Source: an uncultured Porphyromonadaceae bacterium
Lineage (GTDB): Bacteria > Bacteroidota > Bacteroidia > Bacteroidales > Muribaculaceae
DNA length: 64,000 bases
NCBI GenBank assembly: GCA_947175295.1
Contig: CAMWMK010000003.1
Coordinates: 1 to 64,000, forward strand
Direction of reading: 5' to 3'
In this document: positions 59,793 through 64,000 of the stretch, in pieces
Position numbering within the stretch: the first letter of the stretch is position 1
Layout: every line of letters begins with the position of its first letter
Notes under the pieces: model-generated
What the model was told of the DNA's origin: nothing
Databases searched by the model: none
The model's input: the letters and a program-made list of their open reading frames with translations, nothing else
Program-made: the position numbers and the translations under genes

Positions 59793-61295
59793 ATGAACCA
59801 GAATCTAAGCTTGAATCCTAATAAGGTGGTGGAGTTCCTTCAGAAAAGTCCTGAAGACATCCGCAAATACGACCTCATCCGCTTCGTCAAAGAAAACGGA
59901 ATAAGGATGATCAACTTCATGTATCCGGCCGATGACAACCGACTGAAGACACTCAATTTCGTAGTCAATTCGGAAGAGTATCTCAACTCCATACTGACAT
60001 ATGGCGAACGCGTAGACGGATCGAGCCTTTTCCCCTTCATCGAGGCCGGCAACAGCGACCTCTACGTGATACCCCGCTACTCCACGGCTTTTGTGGATCC
60101 CTTCGCAGAGATACCCACACTCACGATGCTCGCCACTTTCTTCGACAAGGAAGGACATCCTCTGGAGTCTTCTCCGGAATATACGCTCCGCAAGGCCTGC
60201 GAGTCTTTCAAGGAAGTGACCGGAATGGACTTCCATGCCATGGGAGAACTGGAATACTACGTCATTTCCGACGACAACGGTCTCTTCCATGCCAATGACC
60301 AGAAAGGCTACCATGAGTCGGCCCCCTATGCCAAGTTCAATGACTTCCGCGTGGAATGCATGAGCCTTATCGCCCAGGCAGGAGGTCAGATAAAATACGG
60401 CCATAATGAAGTAGGAAACTTCACAATCGAAGGAAAAGTGTTCGAACAGAACGAAATCGAATTCCTGCCTGTGCCGGCTGTAAATGCAGCCGACCATCTG
60501 ATGATAGCCAAATGGATCATCCGCACTCTTGCAGCAAAGAAAGGCTATGACGTGACTTTCGCTCCGAAGATCACCGCCGGGAAGGCTGGTTCCGGCCTAC
60601 ATATCCACTTCAAGATAATGGAGGGCCAACGCAATATGATGACTGAAGACGGAAAGCTCAGCGACGTAGCGAAAAAGGCAATCGTAGGCATACTCGAACA
60701 TGCTGATGCCATCACCGCTATGGGCAATAAGGTGCCTACAAGCTATTTCCGCCTTGTTCCGCATCAGGAGGCTCCCACTTCAGTCTGCTGGGGCGACCGC
60801 AACCGTTCGGTTCTGGTGCGCGTTCCGCTCGGATGGACGGGCAAAAACGACATGTGTTCCCAGGCAAATCCTCTTGAGAAAGACAGCATAGAGACCGCAC
60901 CACAGAAACAGACCGTCGAACTCCGAAGCGCTGACTGCTCGGCCGATATATATCAGCTTTTGGCAGCCATGGTGGTGGCGGCAAGGACCGGTTTTGAGAT
61001 GGAGAATGCGCTCGAACGCGCGGAAGACCTATATGTAAGCGTCAATATCCATAGCGAAGAAAATAAGGAAAAACTCGCCAAACTCAAATCCCTTCCCGAC
61101 AGCTGCTCGGCTTCGGCCAAGGCTCTTAAGGAGCAACGTACAGTCTTTGAAAGCCGCGGTGTCTTCGCGCCTCAGCTTATCGACGGCATCATCTCTAAAC
61201 TGGAGAAATACGACGACTCCTCGCTGCGAGACAATCTTTCAGGAAAGCCTGACGAGATGATGAAGACTGTAAGGAAGTTTTGGCATTGCGGATGA
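59793..61295 (+). CDS. glnA: Glutamine synthetase (type I-like)
   Basis: FMYPADDNRLKTLNF..., GELEYYV, KITAGKAGSGLHIHFKIMEG, SYFRLVPHQEAPTSVCWGDRNRSVLVRVPLGW. Confidence 0.95.
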   Translation: MNQNLSLNPNKVVEFLQKSPEDIRKYDLIRFVKENGIRMINFMYPADDNRLKTLNFVVNSEEYLNSILTYGERVDGSSLFPFIEAGNSDLYVIPRYSTAFVDPFAEIPTLTMLATFFDKEGHPLESSPEYTLRKACESFKEVTGMDFHAMGELEYYVISDDNGLFHANDQKGYHESAPYAKFNDFRVECMSLIAQAGGQIKYGHNEVGNFTIEGKVFEQNEIEFLPVPAVNAADHLMIAKWIIRTLAAKKGYDVTFAPKITAGKAGSGLHIHFKIMEGQRNMMTEDGKLSDVAKKAIVGILEHADAITAMGNKVPTSYFRLVPHQEAPTSVCWGDRNRSVLVRVPLGWTGKNDMCSQANPLEKDSIETAPQKQTVELRSADCSADIYQLLAAMVVAARTGFEMENALERAEDLYVSVNIHSEENKEKLAKLKSLPDSCSASAKALKEQRTVFESRGVFAPQLIDGIISKLEKYDDSSLRDNLSGKPDEMMKTVRKFWHCG

Positions 61296-61330
61296 TTCCA
61301 CATACACGTAATTTGATCCCTTATCATAAA

Positions 61331-61362
61331 AAAGAGCGCAGATCTATTTGTCTGCGCTCTTT
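61331..61362. terminator. Bidirectional terminator between glnA and the acetyltransferase
   Basis: AAAGAGCGCAGA...TCTGCGCTCTTT. Confidence 0.88.
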
Positions 61363-61379
61363 CCATGCCATATTACACT

Positions 61380-61946
61380 CTATTCAAGGTGCTTGATGAT
61401 TCGGGCTGGATTACCGACAGCCACTACATTGGACGGAATGTCTTTGGTCACTACCGATCCCGCGCCTATCACCACGTTGTCGCCGATCGTCACGCCGGGG
61501 CAGATAGTCGTGCTCCCTCCTATCCAGACATTATTGCCTATGGTCACAGGTTCTGCCCATTCCAGAAATTTGTTGCGCTCCACAGGGTCGAGAGGATGGC
61601 AGGCTGTGTAGATGCTGACATTGGGTCCGATGAAACAGTAATCGCCTATCCTCACTTCAGCCTCGTCAAGGATTGTGAGGTTGAAGTTGGCGAAAAAGCA
61701 CTCCCCTATATGTATGTTCTCGCCGTAGTCGCATCGAAACGGCTGATTGAACTGAAACCAGTCTCCATGGCTGCCGAGAAGACGATGCAGTATCGCTTTC
61801 AGCTCCTCCTTCTTCGATGGCCGAAGTGAGTTGAACTCCCATAGCAGTTCGCGCGTCACTTCAAGTTTTTTGATCAGTTCAGGATGAGGTGCGTCATAGA
61901 CTTCACCTTCCACCATCTTCCTCCATACTTCCTCTTTCGTGTCCAT
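61380..61946 (-). CDS. Maltose/galactoside O-acetyltransferase-like (left-handed beta-helix)
   Basis: RCDYGENIHIGECFFANFNLTILDEAEVRIGDYCFIGPNVSIYTACHPLDPVERN...GNNVWIGGSTTICPGVTIGDNVVIGAGSVVTKDIP. Confidence 0.93.
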   Translation of the reverse strand: MDTKEEVWRKMVEGEVYDAPHPELIKKLEVTRELLWEFNSLRPSKKEELKAILHRLLGSHGDWFQFNQPFRCDYGENIHIGECFFANFNLTILDEAEVRIGDYCFIGPNVSIYTACHPLDPVERNKFLEWAEPVTIGNNVWIGGSTTICPGVTIGDNVVIGAGSVVTKDIPSNVVAVGNPARIIKHLE

Positions 61947-62016
61947 AATCAATAGATATATATATAGTATAAACAAATATTAAGCACAAAAAAGCACTCA
62001 GTATCGATTTTTTATT

Positions 62017-62024
62017 TAATTTTG
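62017..62024 (+). promoter_or_regulatory. -7 box TAATTTTG for the MoxR/RavA-like operon
   Basis: TAATTTTG 20 nt upstream of the ATG. Confidence 0.55.
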
Positions 62025-62044
62025 CATTATATACACCGTAACAG

Positions 62045-63469
62045 ATGAAAGCAATCAGAGACAAGACCATTGAAGTAATAGCCGGAATGAGGCATGGAGC
62101 GCTTGAACGAGACGAAGCCATGGCGCTAAGCCTTCTGAGTGCCATGGCAGGAGAAAGCATGTTTCTTTTAGGATTGCCCGGAGTGGGAAAATCCATGATG
62201 GCGAGGCGCCTGAAGACAGCTTTCGAGAACGCGACTGTCTTCGAATACCTTATGTCGCGCTTCTCTACCCCAGACGAGATATTCGGTCCGGTAAGCATCT
62301 CCAAGCTTAAGGACTCCGACCGATACGAAAGGGTAACGACAGGCTTTCTTCCAGAAGCTGAAGTCGTTTTTCTCGACGAGATATGGAAAGCGGGACCGGC
62401 CATTCAGAACTCACTGCTTACCGTGCTCAATGAAAAGGTATATCTCAACGGGAACAGGGAGATGCCACTTCCACTGAAAGGCATCATCGCCGCTTCAAAT
62501 GAACTCCCGGCTAAAGACGAGGGGCTGGAGGCACTGTGGGATCGCTTCCTGATCAGATATGTGGTGGAGCCTATTGAGAAACCTGAAAACTTCATAAAGC
62601 TCCTTCTGCTCGACTCCGGGCCACGCTTCAGAAGTGTTTTCCACCCATTCTCACAGGATGAATACAACGACATAAGGAATAGAAGCAGCGGCATAACGCT
62701 TCAGGACTGTATATTGGACTGCATCATGCAGCTCCACGATAAAATGCATTCAAGGGCCAATGCCATGGATCCGGAGACACTTGAAGTGCCGGAGGAAAAC
62801 GCAAGATACTACATATCAGACAGAAGATGGCTCAAATGCGTAGGAGTGCTGAAGACCTCGGCCTGCCTCAACGGAAGGAACTGCGTAGACTACAGCGACC
62901 TGCTTCTCTTCTCCCATATGCTATGGAATGATGACAAGGACATCGACGAGATCAGACAGCTGACGGCAGAAACGATAGTGGCAGCCATTTTCAAAAACAT
63001 CATTGATGAGTTCAAGAGTCCCAGGCGTCATGCCCGGCAGCGGAAAGTAAAGACTGACTCGTTGTATTCTCCCGACGGAAAAACCTTTCTGATTGATTGC
63101 GACGGAAGTCCGCTGAAGATACTGAAAACTGACTACGACATTCTGACCAACGACCCGAAAGGAGTCTATTTCGCTTCCGAGACCGTCGACGGATGTCTGC
63201 TGTTCGGCAAAGAAGGAGAGTTCGCGATAAGATCAGGAGAAAAAGGACACATCATCATCAACGGCTATCCATATTCCCTACAGACCGTTTCAGACCAAGA
63301 ACTCGACAAGGGATTCATCGCAGAGACAGGGAATATCTTCGATTCCACTATGGATGCTTTTTACAAGACCATAGAGAGTAATATCTTCACCGGACAAAGC
63401 AAGACGTACCTTGCAGTCCAGGCTGTAGCCGGCATCTACCGCAAGCGTTTCATGCAGATCCGCCATTGA
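62045..63469 (+). CDS. MoxR/RavA-like AAA+ ATPase
   Basis: SMFLLGLPGVGKSMMARRLK, FEYLMSRFSTPDEIFGPVSISKLKD, GFLPEAEVVFLDEIWKAGPAIQNSLLTVLNE. Confidence 0.92.
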   Translation: MKAIRDKTIEVIAGMRHGALERDEAMALSLLSAMAGESMFLLGLPGVGKSMMARRLKTAFENATVFEYLMSRFSTPDEIFGPVSISKLKDSDRYERVTTGFLPEAEVVFLDEIWKAGPAIQNSLLTVLNEKVYLNGNREMPLPLKGIIAASNELPAKDEGLEALWDRFLIRYVVEPIEKPENFIKLLLLDSGPRFRSVFHPFSQDEYNDIRNRSSGITLQDCILDCIMQLHDKMHSRANAMDPETLEVPEENARYYISDRRWLKCVGVLKTSACLNGRNCVDYSDLLLFSHMLWNDDKDIDEIRQLTAETIVAAIFKNIIDEFKSPRRHARQRKVKTDSLYSPDGKTFLIDCDGSPLKILKTDYDILTNDPKGVYFASETVDGCLLFGKEGEFAIRSGEKGHIIINGYPYSLQTVSDQELDKGFIAETGNIFDSTMDAFYKTIESNIFTGQSKTYLAVQAVAGIYRKRFMQIRH

Positions 63470-63476
63470 AAGACCT

Positions 63477-64000
63477 ATGAAGAAAACACATAAAGCATAC
63501 CTACGCAAGATAATAGGACGAGCCATCGACGAAGGCGGCAACGGAGAGCTGACTGCATCCATATTGAGGATAAAGTCTCCTGATACAGGTGTCTATCAGA
63601 TGATGCGAGACATAGTATGCGACGCGAGGTTTTATTCCGTCATCGACAGAGACTCTTTCTGGAAGACGTATGGCGAATACATAATAGGTGGATTTGTCGA
63701 TTCCATCTCCGATGAAGAGTGGAATACGGAAGAGACCCTGACTATGCGCAAGGAGGAATTTCTCAACAAATGGATGTCTGACCACATGATGCCTTTTTCC
63801 GACGACCGACGACGTCTGATGGAAGCGGACATCCGCATAAAGGGACTGGCGGACGACAACCCGGGAATGCCGGATCCTGATGACCATGACGGCTCAAGCC
63901 TTGGAGAGATAAACCTCGGCAACGGCATAAAGGACGCCACCAAGAGCACCGGACAGCAGGCAGACGGACTCCCACCTATGCTCAAGGACTATATGAAGGA
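63477..64000 (+). CDS. Probable ViaA/VWA partner of the RavA-like ATPase, cut by the right edge
   Basis: Open frame from MKKTHKAYLRKIIGRAIDEGGNGELTASILRIKSPDTG... to the edge; position matches ravA-viaA pairs. The VWA domain itself is outside the window. Confidence 0.6.
   Translation, partial: MKKTHKAYLRKIIGRAIDEGGNGELTASILRIKSPDTGVYQMMRDIVCDARFYSVIDRDSFWKTYGEYIIGGFVDSISDEEWNTEETLTMRKEEFLNKWMSDHMMPFSDDRRRLMEADIRIKGLADDNPGMPDPDDHDGSSLGEINLGNGIKDATKSTGQQADGLPPMLKDYMK

Noticed and set aside
1-64000. CRISPR array, prophage, rRNA, tRNA or integron
   Set aside because: No regular spaced repeats, no cas, integrase, phage structural genes, or cloverleaf-like GGTTCGA-type signatures were recognised by eye; tRNAscan-SE and a CRISPR finder would be decisive.

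Overview
The window is a gene-dense chromosomal segment from a Bacteroidales bacterium, plausibly Muribaculaceae-like. That placement is inferred from gene families, synteny such as nusB-yajC-ybbR-DUF5606, and repeated TAnnTTTG -7 boxes. Most of it is core metabolism and housekeeping: speA (cut by the left edge), ssb, an argC-like gene, argR, mnmA, serC-serA, trpB2, prfC, both methylmalonyl-CoA mutase subunits, ftsE, nfo, radA, htpG, nusB/yajC/ybbR, rlmB, recN, coaBC, dnaN, rplI-rpsR-rpsF, smpB, uvrA, ndh, glnA, and a MoxR/RavA-like ATPase followed by a partial partner gene at the right edge. I recognised no rRNA, tRNA, CRISPR array, prophage or intact transposase. The parts most worth a second look are: a 200-bp near-palindromic element with 24-nt terminal inverted repeats that contains a 45-codon ORF (18129-18328); an ArgC homologue beside argR whose catalytic Cys position reads Ser; four genes whose -7 promoter box ends only 4-5 nt before the ATG, suggesting leaderless mRNAs; 223-bp ~95% identical direct repeats flanking a TonB-receptor locus with decayed genes and a frameshifted membrane-tethered regulator (about 44.0-47.8 kb); a NusB with an apparently duplicated N-terminal region; and trpB2 lying convergent to serC-serA. 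All homology calls are from reading translations by eye; no database search was run.
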